In this document: piece by piece, positions 18,940-27,247 of the stretch
Layout: every line of letters starts with the position of its first letter
Position numbering within the stretch: position 1 is the stretch's first letter
Assembly: GCF_024584805.1 (NCBI RefSeq)
Contig: NZ_CP075715.1
Coordinates: 3,730,526 to 3,794,525 of the forward strand
Origin: Streptomyces sp. FIT100
GTDB lineage: Bacteria > Actinomycetota > Actinomycetes > Streptomycetales > Streptomycetaceae
DNA: 64,000 nt
Reading direction: 5' to 3'
Program-made: the position numbers and the translations under genes
Notes under the pieces: model-generated
Database searches by the model: none
What the model was told of the DNA's origin: nothing
What the model saw: the letters and a program-made list of their open reading frames with translations, nothing else

Positions 18940-21054
18940 TCAGACCAGACGGACGGGCTTCTCGGGGCGGATGCCCACCGCGGCGAACCAGTCGCGCAGG
19001 GGGTCCGGGTCGCCGTCCTCGACCAGGCTGCGCACACGTCCGCCGAGATCCGCGCTGCGCTCGCCCGCGATGAGGAGCGCCGGGCCGTCGAGCCAGTCGA
19101 GACCCGGGACGGCGCCCGCGGTGTCGACGGCGGCGCAGCAGACCATGGCGGTGACGTGGTCGGCGAGCAGCTCACGGGCGGTGCGGGGCGGCTGGAGCGG
19201 GAAGAGCGGCAGGGGCTCCGTGCCCCAGATGGCGACGGCGTCGCCGACACCGTGCAGCGCGCCGGCACCGGCGCCGGCACCGCACCGTGCGTCCCGCTCA
19301 CGCGCGGCTTCCTCGCGTGCGGCCTCCTCGCGTGCGACCTCGGCGCTGATCCCGGCGGCCAGTGCGGAGCCGGGGCCGGAACCGGGGCCTTCGTCCTCGA
19401 GGTCGTCCCCGGGCACGGCTCCCTCGGGCGCGGGCTCATCTGCTGCAGCGCCCTGGGCGGCACGACAGGCGCACCCGGCATCGGAGTCGGCCCCCTGACT
19501 GGTCACGGGCTCCGCGATCGGGCCGGGTATCTCCGACCCGGATATTCCGGCGTTCGCAGCGGTGTCGCTTTCGCGGGCGAGCTCGACGGCGCTGTCGTAT
19601 GCGGCGCTGTCCTGCGGGGCGCTGCGCGCGGCGCTGTCGTGCGGGACGCTGTCGTGCGGGACGCTGTCGTGCGGGACGCTGTCGTGCGGGACGCTGTCGT
19701 GCGGAGCGCTTCCGAGGGCAACGCCATGGGCGCACAGGCCCGGGGTCCCGCCCGCGAGATAGTCCACGACGCGGGCGAGGTTCGGCCCGGAGGGCGCCAC
19801 GGCTGCGGGGCGGACGCCCAGCGCGTCCAGGACCCGGTGGAGGCGGGCCGCTTCCGTGCGCCATTTGCGGTCCACGACCTCTTCCGGATACGCCTGCCAG
19901 TCCACCGGCGACCAGTCCGCTCCGCCCTCCGCCGGGCCGCCGTGGAACAGGCGCGCGGCCAGCAGCGAGGCGGCCTCGTCGACCGTGCCCGGCTCCTCCA
20001 GCAGATCGCAGGCGGGGCGCTCGCCGAGCCGGGAGGCGAAGCCCTCGGCCAGCCGGTCGCGGCGGGAGAGCTCGGTCAGTGCGGAGACCACGCCCGCGTC
20101 GAGACGGGACGGCCACCGCCCCATCCGCCAGGCGGGCAGCGCGACCCGGGTCAACAGCCGGTCCCATCCGGCGTACGCGAGGCCGACCTGCTCCTGCGCG
20201 ACGATCCGCAGGCCGTAGTCCACAGTCTGTGCACGCTCGGACGCGGCGGCGGCGACCCCCCGCTCCATCTCGGCGGCATGCACCCGGCAGCTGTGCAGCA
20301 GCAGCTTGGCGACCCGGGCGGCCAGACCCAGCCCCGGCCCCCGCAGCGGACCGAGCCCGGGGCGGGCCGCGGCCCCCACCGCGGCGTCGAGGCCGCGCAC
20401 GAAGCGCCGGGCGGCGGCTATGTCGGGGTGCGCGGACGGTCCCGTACCCGCGACGACGGGGGCGAGCACGGCGCGGAGCTCCGCGACCCGCATCCACCAC
20501 AGGAACGGGGATCCGATGACGAGCACCGGCGCGGTGGGCGAGCGGCCTGCGCCGCCGGATATCGCGGGGGCCGCGGCGACGCGCTTCGGCGCGCCCGCAC
20601 GCTTCGGGTGCGCCGCCCGGTGCGTCGCCGGATGCGTGCGGTCCTCGAGCCAGCTGTCGCAGTCCGGTGTGAGCGCTATGGCCGAGGGCACGGGGACGTC
20701 CAGCCGGCCGGCCAGATCCTCCACCAACCGGTACAGATCCGGCGCCGACGCCTTGGCCAGCTCCACCGTCGGACTGACGGCCGGCCTGGCCCGGGCGATC
20801 ACCGCGGCGACGCCCGCCGCGGCAAGGAGCACGACGACCGCGACCGATGTCACCGCCCAGCGCACGGCGTCCCAGACTCCGCCGCCGATCCGGCCCGTGA
20901 CCTCGCCCGCCAGCAACACGACGGCGACAGCGGCGGGCAGCAGTGCGACGGCCAGCGCCCTGCTGCGGATGCGCAACACGGCGAGGGCGCGGGAGCGCGC
21001 TGCGAGCGCGCCCATCTCCTCACCGATACCGGTTCCGGCCACGGCCTGACTCAC
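18940..21054 (-). CDS. membrane protein with degenerate M48-peptidase-like region and Ala/Ser/Glu-rich tail
   Basis: The 704-residue protein has two hydrophobic segments at about 33-50 and 65-87. The next part follows the M48 pattern: LAGRLDVPVPSAIALT, then VLVIGSPFLWWMRVAELRAVLAPVVAG. The last stretch matches the place of the zinc helix ELxAVLAHELGH, but the HExxH histidines are absent. From about 450 the protein is low-complexity, with five PHDSV/A repeats and acidic Ala-rich runs, before a short ordered end (RTARELLADHVTAMVC...). I infer a catalytically dead M48 relative. It lies next to purD, on the same strand but 240 nt away. Confidence 0.6.
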   Translation of the reverse strand: MSQAVAGTGIGEEMGALAARSRALAVLRIRSRALAVALLPAAVAVVLLAGEVTGRIGGGVWDAVRWAVTSVAVVVLLAAAGVAAVIARARPAVSPTVELAKASAPDLYRLVEDLAGRLDVPVPSAIALTPDCDSWLEDRTHPATHRAAHPKRAGAPKRVAAAPAISGGAGRSPTAPVLVIGSPFLWWMRVAELRAVLAPVVAGTGPSAHPDIAAARRFVRGLDAAVGAAARPGLGPLRGPGLGLAARVAKLLLHSCRVHAAEMERGVAAAASERAQTVDYGLRIVAQEQVGLAYAGWDRLLTRVALPAWRMGRWPSRLDAGVVSALTELSRRDRLAEGFASRLGERPACDLLEEPGTVDEAASLLAARLFHGGPAEGGADWSPVDWQAYPEEVVDRKWRTEAARLHRVLDALGVRPAAVAPSGPNLARVVDYLAGGTPGLCAHGVALGSAPHDSVPHDSVPHDSVPHDSVPHDSAARSAPQDSAAYDSAVELARESDTAANAGISGSEIPGPIAEPVTSQGADSDAGCACRAAQGAAADEPAPEGAVPGDDLEDEGPGSGPGSALAAGISAEVAREEAAREEAARERDARCGAGAGAGALHGVGDAVAIWGTEPLPLFPLQPPRTARELLADHVTAMVCCAAVDTAGAVPGLDWLDGPALLIAGERSADLGGRVRSLVEDGDPDPLRDWFAAVGIRPEKPVRLV
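19631..19705. repeat. 15-bp minisatellite, 5 units, coding for PHDSV
   Basis: Five near-perfect units of ACGCTGTCGTGCGGG lie inside the M48-like gene and encode consecutive PHDSV/A pentapeptides. Related degenerate units continue on both sides (SAPHDS, APQDSAAYDS). In-frame slippage would alter copy number. Confidence 0.95.
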
Positions 21055-21294
21055 CCCCTCTGCCCGTCTGCCCTGCGGCGGCGTTGCTCACAGCCCCACT
21101 GTGGCACCCGCCACAGACATCGCAATGCCGGTGGGCCAAGTGCCGGAACGCATGCGCCGCACCCTAGTTGGGGGCTTCGGCGACCGTCATCCGTCTGGGG
21201 CAGCCATCACTCGATGGAATGGCTTTGGGCAATGGTGATGACGGCAGGGGAAGGGCGTGGGTTCAGTTCCGTGGGCGCCTTCCGGCGCCGGGTT

Positions 21295-22545
21295 TCACTC
21301 CCCGGCGGCCCGGCGCGCGATGTCCGTACGGTGCTGCGAGCCTTCGAGCCTGATACGGCCGACTGCCGCATAAGCGCGCTCGCGGGCCTGCGCCAGGTTC
21401 GCGCCGGTCGCCGTCACCGACAGCACACGTCCGCCGGCGCTCACGACGGCGTCGCCGTCCTTCCTGGTCCCGGCGTGCAGGACGTAGGCGTGCGGGGCGT
21501 CCTGCTCCACGACGGCCTCAAGTCCCTCGATCGGGTCGCCGGTGCGCGGCGTACCGGGGTAGTTGTGCGAGGCGACGACGACGGTGACGGCAGCGTCGTC
21601 ACGCCAGTTGAGCGGGGGCTCGTCGGCGAGCGTGCCCTTCGCCGCGTTGAGCAGGACGCTCGCGAGCGGGGTCTTGAGCCGGGCCAGGACCACCTGGGTC
21701 TCGGGGTCACCGAAACGAGCGTTGAACTCGATCACCCGTACGCCGCGGCCGGTGATCGCCAGACCGGCGTAGAGCAGCCCGGAGAACGGCGTACCGCGGC
21801 GGCGCAGTTCGTTCACGGTGGGCTGGAGCACGGTCTCCATGACCTCGTCCACCAGCTTGGGGTCGGCCCAGGGCAGCGGGGAGTACGCGCCCATGCCACC
21901 GGTGTTCGGACCCTCGTCGTCGTCGAGGGCGCGCTTGAAGTCCTGGGCAGGCTGGAGGGGGAGCACGGTCTCGCCGTCCGTGATGGCGAAGAGGGAGACC
22001 TCGGGGCCGTCGAGGTACTCCTCGATGACGACCCGGTCGCAGGAGAGCGCGTGCTCGCGGGCCTTCTCCAGGTCGTCGGTCACGACGACGCCCTTGCCGG
22101 CCGCAAGGCCGTCGTCCTTCACGACGTACGGGGCACCGAAGGCGTCCAGCGCCTCGTCGATCTCCTCGGGCGTGGTGCAGACGTACGAGCGCGCCGTGGG
22201 CACGTTCGCCACGGCCATCACGTCCTTGGCGAACGCCTTGGAGCCTTCCAGCTCGGCCGCTTCGCGGGACGGGCCGAAGCAGGGGATCCCCGCGGCACGT
22301 ACGGCGTCGGCGACACCGGCGACGAGGGGTGCCTCGGGGCCGACGACGACGAGATCCGCCCGGAGCTCGCCGGCGAGCGCGGCGACGGCGGCGCCGTCGA
22401 GGGCGTCCACCTCGTGCAGCCGCGCGACCTCGGCGATGCCGGCGTTGCCGGGCGCGCAGTGCAGAGCGGTGACGTCGGGGTCGAGGGAGAGAGAGCGGCA
22501 CAGGGCGTGTTCGCGGGCGCCGCCGCCGATGACGAGGACCTTCAC
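21295..22545 (-). CDS. purD: phosphoribosylamine-glycine ligase (GAR synthetase)
   Basis: The 416-residue ATP-grasp enzyme joins phosphoribosylamine and glycine, step 2 of purine synthesis. It starts MKVLVIGGGAREHALC, the family N-terminus, followed by GNAGIAEVA, VVGPEAPLVAG, SKAFAKDVM, VVKDDGLAAGKGV (ATP-grasp lysines), VIEEYLDGPEVSLFAI, DEGPNTGGMGAYSP and EFNARFGDPETQVVL. The stretch 21055-21294 between it and the next gene contains no gene that I can support. Confidence 0.97.
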   Translation of the reverse strand: MKVLVIGGGAREHALCRSLSLDPDVTALHCAPGNAGIAEVARLHEVDALDGAAVAALAGELRADLVVVGPEAPLVAGVADAVRAAGIPCFGPSREAAELEGSKAFAKDVMAVANVPTARSYVCTTPEEIDEALDAFGAPYVVKDDGLAAGKGVVVTDDLEKAREHALSCDRVVIEEYLDGPEVSLFAITDGETVLPLQPAQDFKRALDDDEGPNTGGMGAYSPLPWADPKLVDEVMETVLQPTVNELRRRGTPFSGLLYAGLAITGRGVRVIEFNARFGDPETQVVLARLKTPLASVLLNAAKGTLADEPPLNWRDDAAVTVVVASHNYPGTPRTGDPIEGLEAVVEQDAPHAYVLHAGTRKDGDAVVSAGGRVLSVTATGANLAQARERAYAAVGRIRLEGSQHRTDIARRAAGE

Positions 22546-22606
22546 GGCAGCCAGGGTAGCCCGCGCGGCGGGCGCGGCCTTGTGCGGGCCGCCGAAGCGC
22601 CCGCCC

Positions 22607-24937
22607 CTACTCGTTTGTGTATTCCTCCACGACCGTGGCGCCGAGCTCCCGCACGATCAGGTCGTGACCGGAGAGCGCGGAGTCCACGAGGTCTGGATCG
22701 TCCTCTTCCGGGATGTCGTCCTCGGGCGCGACGGGCGCGGGCCGGGCCGGAGCCTGCCGCTCCGGCGCAGCGGCCTGGGACGACTGCGGCAGCGCAGCAG
22801 CCGCGGCGCGCGGGGGCTCCTGGGCGGGCGGCTGCGCGGCGGGCCGGCCCTGCTGCGGCGACTGGGGCTGGGACGGGGACTGCGGTGCCGCCGACTGGGC
22901 AGGCCGGGGTGCCGGGGCCGGACGGCCGCCGTGGCCGCCGTGGCCGCCACCGCCGCCGGGCCCGGCAGGGGGCGCGCCCACACCGCCCGACGGGTCGATG
23001 ATCGCCTCGATCTTCCACTGGACGTTGAACTGCTCGGCGAGCGCCTGCCGCAGCACGTCCTCGCTGCCGCTGCTCGCGAAGTTGTCACGTGCTCCCGCGT
23101 TGATGAACCCGAGCTGGAGGGTGGTGCCGTCGAACCCCGCGACCTGGGCGTTCTGACTGAGCAGGATCCAGGTGAAACGGCGCCGGTTCTTGACCGCCTC
23201 CAGGATGTCGGGCCACATGTTCCGCACCTGGGACGCGCCCTGGGCGGCACCCGGCGCGACGGCCTGGACCTGGGGCTGGGGCTGGGCCTGGGACTGGGGG
23301 GCGGAGGGCGTGGCAGGGGAGGGCGCGGCCGGCGCGCTGCGCTCCTGGCCGGGTGCGGCTGCGGACGGCCAGGCGCCGGGGCGCTGGGCGGCCGGGGTGG
23401 CAGGAGTGGCTGCGGTGGCTGCGCCCGAGGCGGTCGGGGTAGCGGCACCGGGGGTCGCGGCGCTGGGCCAGGCACCGGGGCGCGGCGCGCTGGGCTGCTC
23501 CTGGGCGGGCGGGGATGCGGGGGGCGAAACGGGTGCGGGTGCGGGTGCGGGTGCGGGTGTCGGCGCGGCTGCCGGTGCCGGCTGGGCCTCGGGCACAGCG
23601 GGCACGGCCTGTGGCTCGGTCCCGGGGCCCGGACCCGGCCCCGGACCCCGTACGGCCGCACGCGCGGCCGCCGGACCACCGGCCGCGCCCCCGACGGGAC
23701 CGTGCGGCCCGGGCGGCATATGGGCGTCCGTCGCCGGTACGTACCCCATGGCCGGCGCCTGCGCGCCCGTCGAGAACGTGGCCCCGCGCTCCAGCCGGTC
23801 GAGCCGTGCCTGCGTCGAACGCTCGTCGTCGAACGCCGCGGGCAGCAGCACCCGGGCGCAGATCAGCTCCAGCTGCAGCCGCGGCGAGGTCGCGCCGCGC
23901 ATCTCCGTCAGCCCGGTGTTGACGAGATCGGCGGCGCGGCTGAGCTCGGCGGCCCCGAACACCTGCGCCTGCGCCTGCATCCGCTCGACCACGTCCACAG
24001 GAGCGTCGATCAGACCCTTCTCCGCCGCGTCCGGCACCGCCGCGAGGATCACGAGGTCCCGCAGCCGCTCCAGCAGATCGGCGACGAAGCGCCGAGGATC
24101 GTTCCCACCCTCGATCACCCGGTCCACGACCTCGAACGCCGCGGCCCCGTCCCCCGCCGCGAACGCGTCCACGACCGCGTCCAGGAGCGACCCGTCCGTA
24201 TAGCCGAGCAGGGCCGTCGCCATGACGTACGTCACACCGTCGTCGGCCGCGCCCGCGAGCAACTGGTCCATCACCGACATCGAGTCACGCACCGACCCGG
24301 CCCCGGCGCGCACCACCAGCGGCAGCACGCCGTCCTCCACCGGGATGCCCTCGCGGCCGCAGACCTCCGCCAGGTACTCCCTGAGCGTCCCGGGCGGCAC
24401 CAGCCGGAACGGATAGTGGTGCGTCCTCGACCGGATCGTCCCGATGACCTTCTCGGGCTCGGTCGTGGCGAAGATGAACTTGAGATGCTCCGGAGGCTCC
24501 TCGACCACCTTCAGCAGGGCGTTGAACCCCGCCGACGTGACCATGTGCGCCTCGTCGATGATGTAGATCTTGTACCGGCTCGACGCGGGCCCGAAGAACG
24601 CCTTCTCCCGCAGCTCACGGGCGTCGTCCACACCACCGTGCGACGCCGCGTCGATCTCGATGACATCGATCGACCCCGGCCCGTTCCGCGCGAGGTCCCG
24701 GCAGGACTGGCACTCCCCGCACGGGGTCGGCGTGGGTCCCCGCTCACAGTTCAGACACCGCGCGAGGATCCGCGCACTGGTCGTCTTGCCGCAGCCGCGC
24801 GGCCCGCTGAACAGGTACGCGTGATTGACCCGGTTGTTCCGCAGCGCCTGCTGCAGCGGGTCGGTGACATGCTCCTGCCCGATGACCTCGGCGAAGGACT
24901 CGGGACGGTAGCGGCGGTACAGCGCAAGGGACGACAC
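22607..24937 (-). CDS. dnaX: DNA polymerase III subunits gamma/tau
   Basis: The 776-residue clamp-loader ATPase starts VSSLALYRRYRPESFAEVIGQ. Walker A is FSGPRGCGKTTSARIL; four cysteines form the zinc module (CLNCERGP...CGECQSC); Walker B is IYIIDEAHMV and the sensor/SRC region is ATTEPEKVIGTIRSR. After about residue 390 a long Pro/Ala/Gln-rich tau linker (many PA and PQ runs) leads to a C-terminal polymerase-binding region (MWPDILEAVKNRRRFTWILL). The GTG at 24937 gives the family N-terminus. No frameshift site for a short gamma product is obvious. It sits beside the SRP RNA, a common bacterial pairing. Confidence 0.95.
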   Translation of the reverse strand: MSSLALYRRYRPESFAEVIGQEHVTDPLQQALRNNRVNHAYLFSGPRGCGKTTSARILARCLNCERGPTPTPCGECQSCRDLARNGPGSIDVIEIDAASHGGVDDARELREKAFFGPASSRYKIYIIDEAHMVTSAGFNALLKVVEEPPEHLKFIFATTEPEKVIGTIRSRTHHYPFRLVPPGTLREYLAEVCGREGIPVEDGVLPLVVRAGAGSVRDSMSVMDQLLAGAADDGVTYVMATALLGYTDGSLLDAVVDAFAAGDGAAAFEVVDRVIEGGNDPRRFVADLLERLRDLVILAAVPDAAEKGLIDAPVDVVERMQAQAQVFGAAELSRAADLVNTGLTEMRGATSPRLQLELICARVLLPAAFDDERSTQARLDRLERGATFSTGAQAPAMGYVPATDAHMPPGPHGPVGGAAGGPAAARAAVRGPGPGPGPGTEPQAVPAVPEAQPAPAAAPTPAPAPAPAPVSPPASPPAQEQPSAPRPGAWPSAATPGAATPTASGAATAATPATPAAQRPGAWPSAAAPGQERSAPAAPSPATPSAPQSQAQPQPQVQAVAPGAAQGASQVRNMWPDILEAVKNRRRFTWILLSQNAQVAGFDGTTLQLGFINAGARDNFASSGSEDVLRQALAEQFNVQWKIEAIIDPSGGVGAPPAGPGGGGGHGGHGGRPAPAPRPAQSAAPQSPSQPQSPQQGRPAAQPPAQEPPRAAAAALPQSSQAAAPERQAPARPAPVAPEDDIPEEDDPDLVDSALSGHDLIVRELGATVVEEYTNE

Positions 24938-25040
24938 GCCTACGAGGTTATCGGGGCCCACCGACAACCGGCTCCGCCCACCGCAACCCCCCGGCGCCAA
25001 CCCCACCGGCCGCCCGGCCGTACCTCACGGAACGCAAAGC

Positions 25041-25126
25041 GCCCCTCACGCACCCGCCAGAGCCGACCTACCCTTGCTGCCTTCCGGCCCTGGGGGAGTT
25101 CAGTCAGATAGCGCCACGTGAGGGGC
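25041..25126 (-). ncRNA. ffs: signal recognition particle 4.5S-type RNA
   Basis: On the minus strand the region folds into a single long hairpin: GCCCCTCACG pairs with CGTGAGGGGC at the ends. The apical domain IV contains GGGCCGGAAGGCAGCAAGGG with the GGAA tetraloop and the Ffh-binding internal loops. It directs nascent membrane and secreted proteins to FtsY/SecYEG together with Ffh. Ends are placed at the outer stem and may be off by a few bases. Confidence 0.93.
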
Positions 25127-25202
25127 TCCGCACAGAGTACCTGATGGTGGGGGTGGGGAACGAGTTCGCGAGCACTCCTCGCCGTCATGTAATGTTTCCG
25201 GC

Positions 25203-25287
25203 GGAGGATTCGCCTAGAGGCCTAGGGCGCACGCTTGGAAAGCGTGTTGGGGGCAACCCCTCACGAGTTCGAATCTCGTATCCTCCG
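25203..25287 (+). tRNA. tRNA-Ser(GGA), integration site of the AICE
   Basis: A long-variable-arm tRNA with acceptor GGAGGAT/ATCCTCC, anticodon loop TTGGAAA, variable arm TTGGGGGCAACCCCT-type stem and T-loop TTCGAAT; CCA is encoded at 25288-25290. Its 3' 53 nt are duplicated at 42649-42701, so integration restored an intact tRNA at this end. Confidence 0.97.
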
Positions 25288-25308
25288 CCAGTGCCTCACC
25301 GGGCACGA
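25235..25308. repeat. attL of the integrated element
   Basis: 74 bp identical to 42649-42722: it covers the tRNA-Ser anticodon-loop-to-3' end plus 21 bp downstream. The first differing base after it is 25309 (T versus A). The core crossover is expected within the anticodon/T-arm segment, as for other tRNA-targeting tyrosine integrases. Confidence 0.93.
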
Positions 25309-25311
25309 TGT

Positions 25312-25343
25312 CGAAGGGCCCCACCTTGCGGTGGGGCCCTTCG
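25312..25343. terminator. tRNA-Ser terminator hairpin, attL side (loop TTGC)
   Basis: A perfect 14-bp stem (CGAAGGGCCCCACC and complement) with loop TTGC lies 24 nt after the tRNA. It also faces the end of int. Confidence 0.85.
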
Positions 25344-25352
25344 TCGTTGTCC

Positions 25353-26636
25353 TCAGCCCTCGTTGTCCTGGTTTTTGTCCACAGCGGGCGTTTCCGGGGT
25401 CCCCCAGATCGCGTCGGCGATCTTCCGGGCGACGCCCTTGAGCATGGCATCGGGCACGTGGAGGTACCTCGCCCGCATGCTCGCGGAGGTGCCCGGCTCC
25501 CACCCCATGATCTGATCGATGACGCGGGCCGGGACACCGAGCAACATGAGCACGGTGGCGGCCGTGTGCCGGGCGTCGTGCAGCCGGGCGTTCCGGACCC
25601 CCGCGTCTTCCAGCAGCCGCTTCCAGTCGTGATAGTCCGTGTTCGGGCTCAGCGGGCCACCGAGCGGCTTTGTGAACACGTAGTCCGACTCGGCCCATAG
25701 GCCGCCGGCCGCCTTACGCTCCCGCTCTTGCGTCTCGCGGTGCGCACGGAGCATGGCGACCAGCGGGCCGGGCAGGGGCACGGCGCGTCGGCCCGCTCGG
25801 GACTTTGTGTTCTTGGTCTCGCGCCGGACCTGCACCTTGCCGGGGCAGTACCCCGCCTTACGGCCGCACGGGGAGGCTTCCGGGCACCCGTGCTCGTACC
25901 GGGGGCGCAGACGGTTCCGGCGCAGTTTCAGGTACTCGTTGGTGAGGTCGACGTCAGACCAGCGCAGTCCGAGCGTCTCGCCCTGCCGCAGTCCGAGCGC
26001 GAGCGCGAGCATCCAACGGGCGCTGTTCCGGCGCTTGTTGGCTTCGAGCAACAGGCACTGAACCTCTTCCACCGAGTAAGGCTCAACCTCGGATTCGTCC
26101 TCTTCCATCCGGGGCGGCTTCGCCAGTGCGGCGGCATTCTTCGCCGCGTAGCCGCGCCGTACCGCCTCCCCCAGTGCGGTGCGGGCGGTCCGGTGGGCCT
26201 GGTGAGCCGTACCCGCCTTGCGTTCCCCGTTCGCCTGCATACGGCGGTACAGGCTCTCCAGGTGCTCGGGCTGCAAACGGTCAAGGCGATGCTTGCCGAC
26301 ACCGGGCACAAGGTGCACGCGAACGGCGACCTCGTAGCCGTCATACGTGTTCTCGCTGACCGTCGGCTTGACGATGTTCTCAACCCAGTGCTGAAGCCAC
26401 TTCTCAACCGTCCACGCCTTGCCCGGCTGTTGCGCCGAACCCCCGTCGCGCTGCTTCTCCAGCTTTTTGACTTCCTCAACCAGGTCATCGCGCGTCTTGC
26501 GCGTGAGGTGGCGGCGGTAGGGCTCCCCGTTGTCCTTGTAGCCCATCGGGACGCGAGCGTGCCAACGACCATCCGCCCCGAGGTAGATGGCCGATTCGCC
26601 GTTGGCACGGCGGGTGCCCTTCTTCTTCTCTGCCAC
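25353..26636 (-). CDS. int: AICE site-specific tyrosine integrase
   Basis: The 427-residue recombinase integrates and, with Xis, excises the element at tRNA-Ser. The N-terminal SAM-like core-binding domain spans about 75-170 (WTVEKWLQHWVENIVKPTVSENTYDGYE). The catalytic domain holds Arg in LALGLRQGETLGLRW, a Cys-rich insert (CPEASPCGRKAGYCPGK), His-x-x-Arg in LHDARHTAATVL, and the Tyr nucleophile in RARYLHV. The GTG at 26636 follows AGGAG at 7-nt spacing. It is read towards attL and its leader contains one of three hairpin elements. Confidence 0.95.
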   Translation of the reverse strand: MAEKKKGTRRANGESAIYLGADGRWHARVPMGYKDNGEPYRRHLTRKTRDDLVEEVKKLEKQRDGGSAQQPGKAWTVEKWLQHWVENIVKPTVSENTYDGYEVAVRVHLVPGVGKHRLDRLQPEHLESLYRRMQANGERKAGTAHQAHRTARTALGEAVRRGYAAKNAAALAKPPRMEEDESEVEPYSVEEVQCLLLEANKRRNSARWMLALALGLRQGETLGLRWSDVDLTNEYLKLRRNRLRPRYEHGCPEASPCGRKAGYCPGKVQVRRETKNTKSRAGRRAVPLPGPLVAMLRAHRETQERERKAAGGLWAESDYVFTKPLGGPLSPNTDYHDWKRLLEDAGVRNARLHDARHTAATVLMLLGVPARVIDQIMGWEPGTSASMRARYLHVPDAMLKGVARKIADAIWGTPETPAVDKNQDNEG

Positions 26637-26658
26637 AGGCAGGCTCCTGTTTCTTGGT

Positions 26659-26713
26659 GTCGGGATGGGGACCGGGGCGGCGGGTTGTCCTTGTCCGGGA
26701 GCCGCCGCCCCGG
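26659..26713 (-). promoter_or_regulatory. AICE hairpin element, copy 1 (int leader)
   Basis: Read on the minus strand, a 12-bp stem (26672-26683 with 26702-26713) encloses the loop CTCCCGGACAAGGACAAC. The 3' flank is CGGTCCCCATCCCGAC, ending 22 nt before the int start. An upstream CGCCGCC next to the xis stop could compete for the 5' arm. The same loop and flank occur at 30075-30133 and 36063-36121. Confidence 0.8.
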
Positions 26714-26719
26714 GCGGCG

Positions 26720-26974
26720 TTAAGCGGCGCGTTGGGCTGCGCGGAGACGGGCGACGTACGCGGCCGGGGCGTCGGCGGGGACGCGGCGCAGACGGCCGAC
26801 AGGTACGGACTCCAGCTCTCCGGAGCGGATGAGCGCGTAGCACATCGTCCGGCCGATGCGGAGGCGGCGGGCGGCCTCTTCGACCTTGAGGAGAACCAAC
26901 GTGGGGTCGTCGTCGGTGGGCGCCGGGGTTCCGTGGTCGTTCAAGATTCGCTCCCTTGGCGGGTCAGGGTTCAT
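26720..26974 (-). CDS. xis: excisionase / helix-turn-helix DNA-binding protein
   Basis: The 84-residue protein has an MerR/Xis-like winged helix: LLKVEEAARRLRIGRTMCYALIRSGELESVPVGRLRRVP. Such proteins bend DNA and drive excision by the adjacent integrase. The ATG at 26974 starts MNPDPPRERIL; the frame is open further, but the upstream part overlaps the iteron array. The gene ends 83 nt before int, with a hairpin element between. Confidence 0.88.
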   Translation of the reverse strand: MNPDPPRERILNDHGTPAPTDDDPTLVLLKVEEAARRLRIGRTMCYALIRSGELESVPVGRLRRVPADAPAAYVARLRAAQRAA

Positions 26975-26986
26975 GGAGAGCGCCGC

Positions 26987-27231
26987 CACAGAAACCACGA
27001 AATACACAGAAACCTGGGATCGCGGCTCTGACCTGCGGCGATACTGTGCGGTGGCCGCTACCACAGAAATCGCCGTAGGTCCCACAGAAATTAAGGGGGC
27101 AGGCCCGGGGCGGTCGGTCGGGCTTATTTCTGTGGCTTCTCTGCGGGTTTCTGTGGCAGGGAGCCGCGCGCCCCTGACATGTCTGTCTGTGCAGGTCAGG
27201 GGCGCACGGCGGGTATTTCTGTGATTCTGTG
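26987..27231. repeat. CACAGAAA iteron array, candidate origin or control region
   Basis: The octamer CACAGAAA occurs on the plus strand at 26987, 27005, 27062 and 27083, and inverted (TTTCTGTG) at 27127, 27148 and 27216, with a 7/8 match at 27225. The two 21-bp spacings (27062/27083 and 27127/27148) equal two helical turns. The region is gene-free between xis and the DUF3987 gene, and is AT-richer than the genes around it. It is a good candidate for the replication origin or for Xis/regulator binding. Confidence 0.75.
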
Positions 27232-27247
27232 GTTTCTGCGGACGGGC

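Noticed and set aside
19631..19705. CRISPR-like array
   Set aside because: 15-bp units are directly tandem with no spacers and translate in frame as PHDSV.
18904..23001. 1365-codon plus-strand frame across purD and the M48-like gene
   Set aside because: It runs antisense to purD and the M48-like gene, has no domains, and reflects high GC at third positions.
22660..23680. Long plus- and minus-strand frames over the dnaX 3' half
   Set aside because: They are shadows of the Pro/Ala/Gln-rich tau linker, whose GC-rich codons keep other frames open.
25361..25382. Fourth copy of the hairpin loop near the int 3' end and at 42531
   Set aside because: TTGTCCTGGTTTTTGTCC only loosely resembles the loop, has no flanking stem, and at 25361 is coding sequence of int.
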